A stretch of 56,014 bases of DNA from UMGS172 sp045636945 (lineage in GTDB: Bacteria > Bacillota > Clostridia > Oscillospirales > Acutalibacteraceae), in contig JAZTYO010000039.1 in NCBI GenBank assembly GCA_045636945.1, positions 1 through 56,014 of the forward strand, read 5' to 3'. Each line of letters starts with the position of its first letter. Positions within the stretch are counted from its first letter, which is position 1. Positions 33,032 to 42,155 of this stretch are shown one piece after another. The notes beneath the pieces were generated by a model. That model had not been told where the DNA came from. It worked only from the letters and a program-made list of their open reading frames with translations, and made no database searches. The position numbers were made by a program, and so were the translations under genes.

Positions 33032-34450
33032 TTATTTACCTAAAATTTCTTTATACATCTTGATGTATACACCGGCTGAGCGACCCCAGCTGTTGTCACA
33101 TTCCATAGCACGCTTTTTAAGGACATCCCAACCGTTGTTGTGGAAGCCCTCGATGGCACGCTGTACAGCGTATGCCATATCGTGTGCATTGTAGGATTGG
33201 AAGGTGAATCCGTTGCCTTGGTTGTCGCCACTGTCGGTAACGGTATCCTTTAAGCCACCGGTCTCACGCACTACGGGGATAGTACCGTAGCGAAGTGCTA
33301 TCATCTGTGCCAATCCGCAAGGCTCACTCTTGGACGGCATAAGGAAGATATCGGCACCTGCATAAATCTTGTGTGCAAGATCGGGTATAAAGCCGAGCTT
33401 TAATGCAACCTTATCGGGATGAGCGTTCATCTGGTCGTGAAAGAAGGTTTCAAACTCCAACTCACCACTGCCTAAGATTACAAACTGAACATCCTCTTTA
33501 AGAATATCTTCAAAAACTGCCTTGATAAGGTCAACACCCTTGTGAGATACAAGACGGGTTACGATACCGATAACAGGCACTTCGGGTTTTTGTGGTAAAC
33601 CGCAATGCTTTTGCAGTTCGGCTTTGTTTACGGCCTTACCGCTCATATCCTCGGCCGAATAATTCTTCCAAAGATGAGTGTCGGTTTCGGGGTTGTAAAC
33701 GTCAACGTCAATACCGTTGACGATACCCAAAAGCTTGAATGCACGTTCGCGGATGATTCCGTCGAGTCCGTGTGCAAACCACGGGTCCTTGATTTCTTCC
33801 GAGTAGGTGGGACTTACGGTGGTTACTCTGTTGGCACACTCGACCGCACCTTTCATAAGGTTTACACAACCGTCGTACTCAACGATGTGTGCATATTCAT
33901 CGGGAAGTCCTAAAACGTCGCCGATAAGCTCCTCGCCGTATTTACCCTGATACTGAATGTTGTGAATGGTGAATACCGTTCTGATGTTCTTATAGGGGTC
34001 AACTGTTCTGTACAAGGTATCAAGGAAAACGGGGATAAGGGCCGTTTGCCAATCGTTACAGTGAATGATATCAGGTACAAAGTCGATGTGCGGAATCATC
34101 TCAAGCACGGCACGGGAGAAGAATGCAAATCTCTCGGCATCGTCATAGTTGCCGTAAAGCACACCGCGTTTGAAGTAATATTGGTTGTCTATAAAGTAGT
34201 AGATAACACCGTCGTGCTTGGCCTCGAAAATACCGCAGTACTGTCTGCGCCATGCAACGGGAACGGTAATACTCGTGATAAAATGCATCGAGTTGCGGAG
34301 TTCTTCACTAATGGTGTCATAAAGCGGAAGAACAATACGGCAACCGATAAGCCTTTTTCTGAGGGCTTTGGGTAAAGCACCTGCTACGTCGGCAAGTCCA
34401 CCCGACATAGCGTAAGGATAGGCTTCACTTGTGGCGTATAATACTTTCAT
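33032..34450 (-). CDS. glgA: Glycogen synthase (ADP-glucose dependent)
   Basis: 472 residues, GT5 fold. The N-terminal ADP-glucose loop is AMSGGLADVAGALPKAL, where the usual KTGGL lysine position is Met-Ser; this variation is seen in some Firmicutes enzymes by recollection. Other signatures: HCNDWQTAL-like IHCNDWQTALIP, FTIHNIQYQGKYG, and the C-terminal KSEPCGLAQMIALRYGTIPVVRETGGL with the catalytic Glu region. It extends alpha-1,4-glucan. It follows glgD with a three-base gap and ends the operon. Confidence 0.95.
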   Translation of the reverse strand: MKVLYATSEAYPYAMSGGLADVAGALPKALRKRLIGCRIVLPLYDTISEELRNSMHFITSITVPVAWRRQYCGIFEAKHDGVIYYFIDNQYYFKRGVLYGNYDDAERFAFFSRAVLEMIPHIDFVPDIIHCNDWQTALIPVFLDTLYRTVDPYKNIRTVFTIHNIQYQGKYGEELIGDVLGLPDEYAHIVEYDGCVNLMKGAVECANRVTTVSPTYSEEIKDPWFAHGLDGIIRERAFKLLGIVNGIDVDVYNPETDTHLWKNYSAEDMSGKAVNKAELQKHCGLPQKPEVPVIGIVTRLVSHKGVDLIKAVFEDILKEDVQFVILGSGELEFETFFHDQMNAHPDKVALKLGFIPDLAHKIYAGADIFLMPSKSEPCGLAQMIALRYGTIPVVRETGGLKDTVTDSGDNQGNGFTFQSYNAHDMAYAVQRAIEGFHNNGWDVLKKRAMECDNSWGRSAGVYIKMYKEILGK

Positions 34451-34453
34451 AAT

Positions 34454-35572
34454 TTAAACCTCTGCTCTTTTACGGACGTAGATAGGATAGGTTTCGGTAC
34501 CTCTGAGAGTTTTTCCTGTTGTTACCTTTACCTTCTTATCAAGTGTTACATACTGAAGATCTGCATTGTCTTCAATAACGGAATCCTGCATTACGATACA
34601 ATTTTCAACAATCGCACCCTTGCCAATCTTTACACCGCGGAACAAAACCGAGTTCTTAACAGTGCCTTCGATAACACAACCGTCAGCGATGAGGCTGTTT
34701 TTAACCTCGCTGTCAAGTCCGTAAATAGTGGGCATATCGTCACGGGTCTTGGTGAAAACGGGACGTGCCTCGCAGAACAACTGACGGCGGATTTCAGGAT
34801 TACCGACAATTTCGGCAGAAATCTTTGCGTAGGTCTCGGGACTGTCCATAATTGCGGTATACTCGGTAATCTCATATCCGCGGATATCAAGCTTGCCAAG
34901 TGAAGGCTTATACACATCACGTGCAAGGCTTGTAAAGTTGCTTTCATAACCCGTCTGAATAATATCGATAAGCAGTTTTCTTGACATTATGGTGATATCA
35001 AGACTTATACAGCTGTCAGCCGTATTGGAGGAGGAGAATTTGATGTCGGTAACCTTGTCACCGTCAAGTTCGAAAGCCATAACATCGTGGAAGTTATGAG
35101 GCATAACGCCCTTTTTGTAAGCAATAGTAATGTCAGCACCACTCTTGATATGGCGTTTTATCATGTTGCTCATATCAAAGTTGGTGATAATGTCACAGTC
35201 GCATATTACAACATACTCTTCGGATGAGCTTGCAAGGAAGGTCATCGCACCGAAAAGTCCGTCAACGTGGCCTTCGTAAACTTTGGCCTCGGTGTTAGAA
35301 TAAGGGGGAAGGAAGTAAAGTCCGCCGGATTTACGGTCAAGATCCCAAGCCTTACCCGAACCGATATGGTCCATAAGTGACTGATAGTTGGTTTTTGTTA
35401 CGATACCAACCTTAGAAATACCTGCGTTTACAAGGTTGGAAAGCGAAAAGTCTATAATTCTGTAACGTCCGCAGAAGGGGAGAGAGCCCATTGAACGGAG
35501 TTCGGTCATTTCACCCATAAGATTATCGTGTGCGTTAGGGAACACGATACCCATTACGTTGGTTTTTCTCAT
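34454..35572 (-). CDS. glgD: Glucose-1-phosphate adenylyltransferase, regulatory subunit GlgD
   Basis: 372 residues. The nucleotidyltransferase fold (SLSNLVNAGISKVGIVTKTNYQSLMDHIGSGKAWDLDRKSGG) lacks the N-terminal GxGxRL motif of the catalytic subunit (here MRKTNVMGIVFPNAH), which is the GlgD signature. A left-handed beta-helix of hexapeptide repeats follows (IADGCVIEGTVKNSVLFRGVKIGKGAIVENCIVM). GlgD modulates GlgC in Firmicutes. The ATG overlaps the glgC stop by four bases. Confidence 0.95.
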   Translation of the reverse strand: MRKTNVMGIVFPNAHDNLMGEMTELRSMGSLPFCGRYRIIDFSLSNLVNAGISKVGIVTKTNYQSLMDHIGSGKAWDLDRKSGGLYFLPPYSNTEAKVYEGHVDGLFGAMTFLASSSEEYVVICDCDIITNFDMSNMIKRHIKSGADITIAYKKGVMPHNFHDVMAFELDGDKVTDIKFSSSNTADSCISLDITIMSRKLLIDIIQTGYESNFTSLARDVYKPSLGKLDIRGYEITEYTAIMDSPETYAKISAEIVGNPEIRRQLFCEARPVFTKTRDDMPTIYGLDSEVKNSLIADGCVIEGTVKNSVLFRGVKIGKGAIVENCIVMQDSVIEDNADLQYVTLDKKVKVTTGKTLRGTETYPIYVRKRAEV

Positions 35573-36786
35573 TGCTTGCCACCCTCTTCCAAGTTTTCTT
35601 TAATCATTACGCCTGCGCTGACCATTGCATTTTTACCTATGGTAAGACCTGCACCAACGACCGAAACGCCCCATTTTGAAAGGTCGCTTACGTCCTCGGG
35701 ACGTTCACCAACCGAAGCACCTTCGTCGACAATAACGTTTTCGGCGATGATGGCATACTGTACAGAAGCACCCTTCTTGATAACGGCACCGGGCATTACA
35801 AGCGAATCCTTAACAATAGCGCCTTCCTCAACTATAACGTTGTCAAACAAAATTGAAAAGTCGACGGTACCGGAAATCTCACAGCCCTCGGTGATAAGCG
35901 AATTCTGAACCTTGGCACTGTCAGCAATGTACTGTGGAGGTGCACTTGGGGTCCTCGAGTAGATTCTCCACTTGGGGTCGGAAAGGTCGAGCTTAATTTT
36001 GGGGTCAAGCAGGTCAAGGTTGGCCTCCCAAAGCGAGTCAATTGTACCGACGTCCTTCCAATAATCGCTAAAGCGGTAAACTACCATTTTCTGATTGTCG
36101 TTCAGCATATTGGGAATGATGTTCTTACCGAAGTCGTTGGACGAATTGGGGTCTGCCTCATCTTCTTCGAGATACTTTTTAAGCTTATCCCAAGAGAAAA
36201 CGTAGATACCCATTGAAGCAAGATTACTCTTGGGTTCCTTGGGTTTTTCCTCAAACTCATAGATAGTGCCGTCGGGATTGGTGTTCATAATACCGAAACG
36301 AGAGGCCTCCTCCAGAGGAACCTCGATAACGGCAATGGTACAGTCGGCACCCGAAGTCTTATGCTGTTCAATCATATCACTGTAATCCATCTTGTAGATG
36401 TGGTCACCCGAAAGGATGAGAACATACTCGGGGTCATAGCGCTTGATAAACGGAATATTCTGATAAATCGCATTTGCAGTGCCCTTGTACCAATCTCCAC
36501 CATTGTTGTTCTGATAAGGGGGAAGGATGTGTACACCGCCGTTGGAACGGTCAAGGTCCCAAGGCTTGCCAGAACCGATGTAATCGTTCAGTTCAAGTGG
36601 CTGATACTGGGTGAGAACACCTACGGTATCAATACCTGAGTTGGTGCAGTTGGAAAGGGGAAAGTCGATAATGCGGTACTTTCCGCCATAAGGTACGGCA
36701 GGTTTGGCAATGTTCTGAGTAAGAACTCCCAGACGGCTACCTTGACCGCCTGCCAGCAACATTGCTACACATTCTGTTTTCTTCAC
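35569..36786 (-). CDS. glgC: Glucose-1-phosphate adenylyltransferase, catalytic subunit GlgC
   Basis: 405 residues. The catalytic start LLAGGQGSRLGVLTQNIAKPAVPYGGKYRIIDFPLSN has the GGxGxRL pyrophosphorylase loop, and SGDHIYKMDYSDMIEQH holds the catalytic Asp. The C-terminal beta-helix (LITEGCEISGTVDFSILFDNVIVEEGAIVKDSLVMPGAVIKKGASVQYAIIAENVIVDEGA) is full. It makes ADP-glucose, the step that commits carbon to glycogen. It overlaps both neighbours by four bases (ATGA type), so translation is coupled with glgB and glgD. Confidence 0.96.
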   Translation of the reverse strand: MKKTECVAMLLAGGQGSRLGVLTQNIAKPAVPYGGKYRIIDFPLSNCTNSGIDTVGVLTQYQPLELNDYIGSGKPWDLDRSNGGVHILPPYQNNNGGDWYKGTANAIYQNIPFIKRYDPEYVLILSGDHIYKMDYSDMIEQHKTSGADCTIAVIEVPLEEASRFGIMNTNPDGTIYEFEEKPKEPKSNLASMGIYVFSWDKLKKYLEEDEADPNSSNDFGKNIIPNMLNDNQKMVVYRFSDYWKDVGTIDSLWEANLDLLDPKIKLDLSDPKWRIYSRTPSAPPQYIADSAKVQNSLITEGCEISGTVDFSILFDNVIVEEGAIVKDSLVMPGAVIKKGASVQYAIIAENVIVDEGASVGERPEDVSDLSKWGVSVVGAGLTIGKNAMVSAGVMIKENLEEGGKQ

Positions 36787-38699
36787 TTAATGTCACTCCT
36801 TGCAGATGATTTTTTTGTAATAGAAGGCACCTTTGCCTTTAGTTTACGCTTTAATTTAAGATACATTACCGAAAGGGCAGGAATAGTAAACTCTGCCGAT
36901 TGCTCAAAGCCGTGCATGGGATTTTGGTCGGTTTTGATAATTTTGGATTTATGCAATCCCTCACCGCCAAACTCAACACTGTCGGTATCAAGCACAATTT
37001 CATACTCGCCGTTAAAGGGCAGGCCTACACGGTAATGCTCACGTGTTACGGGAACAAAGTTGCAAATAGCGATAATGTCATTGCCTTTTTTATCGGTACG
37101 TCGGAAGGTGATAATACTGTTATCGCGGTCGTCGTTAGCAATCCACGAAAAGCCCTCCCACGAGCAGTCAATTTCCCACATCGGTGCGTTGTCACGGTAG
37201 AACTTGTTGAGTGTCTTGACATACAGTTGCATCTGCTGATGCTTTTCGTACTGTAATAAGAGCCAATCAAGTTCTTGTTTATAGTTCCACTCAATAAACT
37301 GACCGAATTCGGTGCCCATAAACAAAAGCTTTTTACCCGGATGAGCCATCATATAAGCATAGAAAGCTTTAAGACCCTTGAACTTATCCTCATATTCTCC
37401 CGGCATTTTGTTTATCATCGAGCATTTGCCGTGTACCACCTCGTCGTGTGAGATGGGCAACACAAAATTCTCTGAAAATGCGTAGAAGAACGAGAAGGTC
37501 AATGAATCGTGATGGTATTTTCTGTGAATCGGGTCAAGCGACATATACCGAACGGTATCGTTCATCCAACCCATATTCCACTTGAAATTGAAGCCCAAAC
37601 CACCGTTATCAACGGGATGAGTTACCATCGGCCAGGCGGTGGATTCCTCGGCAATCATCATAGTGTTGGGGTATTTTGAAAATACCGCCATATTGAGCTT
37701 ACGCAAGAAATCGATTGCTTCAATATTTTCCTTACCGCCGTATTGGTTGGCTATCCATTCGCCGTCCTTACGGTTATAATCAAGGTATAGCATAGATGCT
37801 ACCGCATCAACGCGGATACCGTCAATGTGGTACATCTCGTGCCAGAACATAGCGTTGGAAACAAGGAAACTGACAACCTCGGGTCGACCGTAGTCGAAAA
37901 CACAGGTACCCCATTCCTTGTGCTCACCCTTTCTCGGGTCGGGATATTCATAACACGGACCACCGTCAAACCGGTAAAGTCCGAACTCATCCTTGGGGAA
38001 GTGTGCAGGTACCCAGTCAATTATGACTCCAATGCCTGCGTTGTGCATAATATCGACAAACTCCATAAAATCCTTGGGAGTGCCGTAACGTGAGGTGGGA
38101 GCAAAATAGCCCGTAACCTGATAACCCCAAGAACCATCAAACGGATGCTCCATAACAGGCAACAATTCGATATGAGTATAACCCATTTCGGTGACATACT
38201 CGGCCAATTCACGGGCAAAGTCGGTGTAATTAAGGCAGTTACCGTCGGCATAACGCTTCCACGAGCCGGCATGCACCTCATAAATATTAACGGGCTTTGA
38301 GTAAATGTTACCCTTTGAGGCTAACCACTCACTATCCTTCCAAGCATACCCCTCAATATCGTATGTTTTGGAGGCATTTTGCGGAGTGGTTTCGTAGTGG
38401 TAAGCATAAGGGTCGCTCTTTAAAGTCACAGACCCATCCTTATTCTTTATACGGTACTTGTACACCGAATATTCCGGTAATTTGTCCACAATAGCTTCAA
38501 AAACGCCGTTTCCGATGTGGAACATATTAAACCTTTCGGCTTCCCAATCGCAGAAGTCACCAACAACGCTAATGCTTTCGGCGTTGGGTGCCCACACCCT
38601 GAAGACGGTTTTGTCGTCTTCATTGTGACAGCCCAAAAATTTATATGAGTCAAAGCATTGGCCTTGAGCAAATTTCTGCAGCATGGATTGAATATCCAT
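36783..38699 (-). CDS. glgB: 1,4-alpha-glucan branching enzyme
   Basis: 638 residues: N-terminal CBM48 (KFLGCHNEDDKTVFRVWAPNAESISVVGDFCDWE) and a GH13 barrel with the nucleophile DGIRVDAVASMLYLDY, acid AEESTAWPMVTHPVD and ISHDEVVHGKCSM. It creates alpha-1,6 branches in glycogen. The ATG at 38699 stands five bases after AGGAGAG; an upstream start at 38714 lacks a site. It leads the operon glgB-glgC-glgD-glgA, whose genes overlap or nearly touch, so they form one transcript from the promoter at 38786-38814. Confidence 0.96.
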   Translation of the reverse strand: MDIQSMLQKFAQGQCFDSYKFLGCHNEDDKTVFRVWAPNAESISVVGDFCDWEAERFNMFHIGNGVFEAIVDKLPEYSVYKYRIKNKDGSVTLKSDPYAYHYETTPQNASKTYDIEGYAWKDSEWLASKGNIYSKPVNIYEVHAGSWKRYADGNCLNYTDFARELAEYVTEMGYTHIELLPVMEHPFDGSWGYQVTGYFAPTSRYGTPKDFMEFVDIMHNAGIGVIIDWVPAHFPKDEFGLYRFDGGPCYEYPDPRKGEHKEWGTCVFDYGRPEVVSFLVSNAMFWHEMYHIDGIRVDAVASMLYLDYNRKDGEWIANQYGGKENIEAIDFLRKLNMAVFSKYPNTMMIAEESTAWPMVTHPVDNGGLGFNFKWNMGWMNDTVRYMSLDPIHRKYHHDSLTFSFFYAFSENFVLPISHDEVVHGKCSMINKMPGEYEDKFKGLKAFYAYMMAHPGKKLLFMGTEFGQFIEWNYKQELDWLLLQYEKHQQMQLYVKTLNKFYRDNAPMWEIDCSWEGFSWIANDDRDNSIITFRRTDKKGNDIIAICNFVPVTREHYRVGLPFNGEYEIVLDTDSVEFGGEGLHKSKIIKTDQNPMHGFEQSAEFTIPALSVMYLKLKRKLKAKVPSITKKSSARSDIK

Positions 38700-38785
38700 A
38701 AAAACTCTCCTCATTCAAAATGAACGGTGTATGTGGGAGTAACCGCAAGAGAATACACTATTCCACACAAACAGTCCTTATCTAT

Positions 38786-38814
38786 ATTTTAGCAATGTTA
38801 GTTGGAAAATTCAA
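38786..38814 (-). promoter_or_regulatory. Promoter of the glg operon
   Basis: On the minus strand TTGAAT (38814-38809), 17 bp, TAAAAT (38791-38786) with extended TGC, leaving a leader of about 80 nt before glgB. In the rest of 38700-39061 I see only the hairpins listed separately. Confidence 0.7.
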
Positions 38815-38902
38815 TAGTTAATTTAGTATTTTTCAATTACGAAAGTAGATTTTTTAGATAAAATTTATGCAAATTGCACAAAACAATGGCAAAAACGACA
38901 AA

Positions 38903-38935
38903 AACCGCCCGTGTTTTCCAAAATACGAGCGGATA
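38903..38935. terminator. Weak hairpin in the glgB/tRNA-Ser gap
   Basis: AACCGCCCGTGTTTT pairs, with two mismatches, with AAAATACGAGCGGAT around CC. Function unclear; possible terminator for the tRNA transcripts. Confidence 0.4.
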
Positions 38936-39024
38936 TAAAAACGTAAAAATAGAGAGAAGGCGGACATCTTTGGTATCATAAGGCTGCGCCTAAATTGCGC
39001 AATCGTTCAAATTTTTATTTTGAA

Positions 39025-39062
39025 ATTAAAGAAAGCATCGCAAAAGCGATGCTTTCTTTAAT
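39025..39062 (-). terminator. Terminator after the tRNA-Ser genes
   Basis: ATTAAAGAAAGCATCGC pairs perfectly with GCGATGCTTTCTTTAAT around AAAA. On the minus strand it follows the tRNA 3' end directly and enters a T/A-rich stretch. Confidence 0.8.
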
Positions 39063-39152
39063 GGCGGAGTAGAAGAGATTTGAACTCTTGCGCCGGTTAC
39101 CCGACCTACGCCCTTAGCAGGGGCGCCTCTTCACCAACTTGAGTACTACTCC
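39062..39152 (-). tRNA. tRNA-Ser (anticodon GCT)
   Basis: A long-variable-arm tRNA: acceptor GGAGTAG/CTACTCC, encoded G-CCA, anticodon loop CTGCTAA within GCCC/GGGC stem giving GCT, and a long variable arm (TCGGGTAACCGG). T-arm AAGAG-TTCAAAT-CTCTT. Confidence 0.95.
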
Positions 39153-39210
39153 ATGTTGCCAAATTCAATAAATATATTTAACTTTCCAAACAGGAAATTT
39201 AAACCATTAA

Positions 39211-39299
39211 TGGCGGAGAGGAAGGGATTCGAACCCTTGTGGGGTTGCCCCCAAACGGTTTTCAAGACCGCCTCGTTATGACCACTTCGATACCTCTCC
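39211..39299 (-). tRNA. tRNA-Ser (anticodon TGA)
   Basis: Acceptor GGAGAGG/CCTCTCC, G-CCA, loop CTTGAAA in the GCGGT/ACCGT stem giving TGA, variable arm GGGGGCAACCCC and T-arm AAGGG-TTCGAAT-CCCTT. It lies 58 bp from the other tRNA-Ser and is probably co-transcribed with it. Confidence 0.95.
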
Positions 39300-39468
39300 G
39301 TATAAAAGCCGCCACTTATTTTGTGCGGACTTATCCAATGCCTAAAGATTTTAACACAAATTAAACTCATTGTCAACACATTTTTTGAAATTTTATAATG
39401 TTATTATTTTTCACCTTTATGATTTAGAAATTCCTGCCTTTTTATGTGTTTTAGTGGGTTTAAGCATA

Positions 39469-39496
39469 TTGACCTTTTGTGATTTTGTGGTAAAAT
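39469..39496 (+). promoter_or_regulatory. Sigma-A promoter of the CLC gene
   Basis: TTGACC at 39469-39474, 16 bp, TAAAAT at 39491-39496. No riboswitch-like fold is apparent in the short leader. Confidence 0.7.
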
Positions 39497-39529
39497 ATAT
39501 GCAGTATTTTTCAAAGGGAATGTTATTAA

Positions 39530-40789
39530 ATGGGTGACGTAATTAAACTGTACTTTAAAACAGCGCTTAATTACTTGTGGGCTTTTGCACGTTGGCTGAT
39601 GTTAGGATTGGCAGTTGGTGTCGTGAGCGGAGTGATTGGCGCATACTTTTCAAAAGCTATAACCTTTGTGACCGAGCTTCGCGGACATAATCCGTGGCTT
39701 ATATTATTATTGCCGGCAGCAGGTCTTTTGTCGGTAGGACTGTACAAGCTTTGCCGTGTTTCAGGCATAGGCACTAATGACGTTTTCAAAAGCGTCAGAA
39801 ACGAGTCAAAGGTGCCGTACTTGTTGGCACCTGCTATATTTATAGGGACCTGCCTTACCCATATGTTCGGTGGCTCGGCGGGTAGAGAAGGTGCTGCATT
39901 ACAGCTCGGCGGTAGTGTTTCCTCTTTGCTGGGTGGAATATTACACCTTAACGACAAGACAAAACATATTCTGACGATGTGCGGTATGGGTGCGTTTTTC
40001 TCGGCGTTGTTTGGCACACCGTTGGGTGCTTGCATCTTCGCTTTGGAGGTTGTAAGTGTCGGTCATATCTGTTCAGCCGCATTTTTCCCTGCTATAATTT
40101 CAAGTATCTCGGCCTATATTGTGTCGATTATCTTGGGTGCTCATCCCGAACGTTTTGCTTTGACGGTTAATGCAGATTTAGGCTTCGAGGTATTGTGGAA
40201 GGTATTGGTAGTTGCTATTGCAGGTGCTATTGTAAGCTTTATTTTCTGCCGCATTATGCATTTCTCGGAGCATATATTTAAAACGTTCTTTAAAAATGAA
40301 TTTCTTCGTATTGCAGTAGGTGGTGTGCTGATTGTAGGTCTGACCTATCTCATAGGCAACCAAAACTACAACGGCGGTGGCATTGAGATTATAGAGGGTG
40401 TCTTTGAAGGTAATAAGGTGGGCTTTGAGGTATTCCTTTTAAAGATACTGTTTACAGCCATTACAATAGGTGTTGGTTTCAAGGGCGGAGAGATTGTTCC
40501 GACGTTGTTTGTCGGTGCCACTATGGGTGCATTTGTCGGCGGACTTGTAGGGCTTAATGTTGGTCTGTCTGCGGCGGTCGGAATAGCATCACTTTTCTGC
40601 GGTGTTACCAACTGTCCCATTGCTACTATCGTGCTTTGCATTGAATTGTTCGACGGGGAAGGCTTGATTTTATGTGCCTTGGCTTGTGTTACGAGCTTCC
40701 TTTTGTCGGGAAATGCAAGCCTTTATACAGGCCAAAGACTTATATACTCGAAACTTGATGATGAAGAAATCAACGTTGATGCAGGTTGA
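39530..40789 (+). CDS. CLC-family anion transporter
   Basis: 419 residues with the CLC helix pattern. The gating glutamate is E120 in SAGREGAALQLGG. The N-terminal anion-binding motif, usually GSGIP, reads GIGTN here (79-83), so the chloride-binding Ser is replaced; later motifs GFKGGEIVPTLFVGA and the absent CBS domains fit short prokaryotic CLCs. Loss of the Ser and the GREGA ending are reminiscent of the fluoride-type CLC(F) group, so fluoride/proton exchange is possible but unproven. It stands alone behind its own promoter. The ribosome site is AAAGGGA. Confidence 0.85.
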   Translation: MGDVIKLYFKTALNYLWAFARWLMLGLAVGVVSGVIGAYFSKAITFVTELRGHNPWLILLLPAAGLLSVGLYKLCRVSGIGTNDVFKSVRNESKVPYLLAPAIFIGTCLTHMFGGSAGREGAALQLGGSVSSLLGGILHLNDKTKHILTMCGMGAFFSALFGTPLGACIFALEVVSVGHICSAAFFPAIISSISAYIVSIILGAHPERFALTVNADLGFEVLWKVLVVAIAGAIVSFIFCRIMHFSEHIFKTFFKNEFLRIAVGGVLIVGLTYLIGNQNYNGGGIEIIEGVFEGNKVGFEVFLLKILFTAITIGVGFKGGEIVPTLFVGATMGAFVGGLVGLNVGLSAAVGIASLFCGVTNCPIATIVLCIELFDGEGLILCALACVTSFLLSGNASLYTGQRLIYSKLDDEEINVDAG

Positions 40790-40814
40790 TGTAGGTTGAA
40801 AAAATACGTTTAAA

Positions 40815-40858
40815 AGAAAGTTTTACCGCTGTAAAAACAGAGGTGAAACTTTTTTAAT
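40815..40858 (+). terminator. Terminator after the CLC gene
   Basis: AAAGTTTTACCGCTGT pairs with ACAGAGGTGAAACTTT around AAAA, followed by T. Confidence 0.85.
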
Positions 40859-40877
40859 GTTACAAAATGAAAAATTC

Positions 40878-40907
40878 TTGTAAATATGTATCATTTTATG
40901 GTAAAAT
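40878..40907 (+). promoter_or_regulatory. Promoter-like element of the plsC-like gene
   Basis: TTGTAA at 40878-40883, 18 bp, TAAAAT at 40902-40907. Confidence 0.5.
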
Positions 40908-40940
40908 TAAATTTATAAATGTATCGAAGCGGGGATACTT

Positions 40941-42155
40941 ATGAAAAAAACTAAGAAAAAGTGGCTGAAATTCCGCCACAGAGTTGTTCGTGTTGTGGCA
41001 GGTTGGGTTTTCGGACTAATCAGTAAAATAAAATACGGTATAAAGATTGAGAAATTCCGTGAGCAGGGGGATCGTCCTTATTTGATTCTTATGAATCATC
41101 AGACACCTTATGACCAGTTTTTTGTCGGTCTTGCCTTTAAGGGTCCTGTCTATTATCTTGCAACCGAGGATATATTCTCGATAGGATTTGTGTCAAAACT
41201 GCTCCGTTGGGCGGTTGCACCTATTCCGATAAGAAAACAGACCACCGACGTTTCGGCGGTTATTACCTGTATGAGGGTTGCCAAAGAGGGTGGTACAATA
41301 GCACTTTCTCCCGAGGGTAATCGCACGTACAGCGGAAGGACCGAGTACATAAATCCTGCAATAGCATCGCTTGCGAAAAAGTTAGGACTACCGATAGCAC
41401 TTTACCGTATAGAGGGTGGTTACGGAAGTTGTCCAAGATGGAGTGACGTTGTCCGTAAAGGAAATATCAGGTCGTATGTTTCCAAGGTTATTGAACCTGA
41501 GGAATACAACCAACTTTCCAATGAAGAACTGACCGAGCTAATCGAACAGGGTTTGTACGTTGACGAAGGCGTTGCCGACGGAGAGTACAAATCCGAAAAA
41601 AGAGCAGAATATCTCGAAAGAGCAATGTACGTCTGTCCTTTCTGCGGATTGAGTAAGTTTCAAAGCAACGGCAATGAGGCCGAGTGCCTTACCTGTCATC
41701 GCAAGATAACCTACGGTATTGATAAGCGTATTGAAGGCGTCGGTTTTGACTTCCCATTCGAGTTTATGACCGAATGGTATGACTACCAAAAGGATTTTGT
41801 GAATTCACTTGATGTGCTCGAAAATACCGAGCAACCGTTGTTTTGCGATACCGCCACGATGAGTGAGGTTATTGTTTATGAAAACAAGAAAAAGCTGAAA
41901 GAAAATTGCAATTTAAGGCTTTACGGTGACCGAATGACGGTAGATGAGGGTTCAGACGGAGCATTAGAGTTCAAATTTTCTGAAACCTCGGCATTGTCGG
42001 TCCTTGGACGCAACAAATTAAACGTCTATTACAAGGATAAGGTATATCAGTTCAAGGGTGACAAGCGTTTTAATGCTTTGAAATACGTAAACCTTTATTA
42101 CAGGTGTAAAAACATCCTGAAAGGAGAAAAAGATGGAGAATTTTTGGGACTTTAA
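40941..42155 (+). CDS. 1-acylglycerol-3-phosphate acyltransferase (PlsC-like) with zinc ribbon
   Basis: 404 residues. The acyltransferase domain has the HX4D motif in LMNHQTPYDQFFVG (about 50-57), an APIPIRK stretch and SPEGNRTYSG, which is the EGT-type motif. It should acylate lysophosphatidic acid or a related lipid at the membrane. About 250 residues follow: a cysteine ribbon (CPFCG then CLTCHRKI) and an uncharacterised region ending in a beta-rich part (YGDRMTVDEG). The fused zinc ribbon is uncommon. The next gene starts inside it, 23 bases before the stop. Confidence 0.85.
   Translation: MKKTKKKWLKFRHRVVRVVAGWVFGLISKIKYGIKIEKFREQGDRPYLILMNHQTPYDQFFVGLAFKGPVYYLATEDIFSIGFVSKLLRWAVAPIPIRKQTTDVSAVITCMRVAKEGGTIALSPEGNRTYSGRTEYINPAIASLAKKLGLPIALYRIEGGYGSCPRWSDVVRKGNIRSYVSKVIEPEEYNQLSNEELTELIEQGLYVDEGVADGEYKSEKRAEYLERAMYVCPFCGLSKFQSNGNEAECLTCHRKITYGIDKRIEGVGFDFPFEFMTEWYDYQKDFVNSLDVLENTEQPLFCDTATMSEVIVYENKKKLKENCNLRLYGDRMTVDEGSDGALEFKFSETSALSVLGRNKLNVYYKDKVYQFKGDKRFNALKYVNLYYRCKNILKGEKDGEFLGL

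Noticed and set aside
39301..39529. Possible fluoride riboswitch before the CLC gene
   Set aside because: No conserved pseudoknot elements or helix arrangement visible between the tRNA and the promoter.
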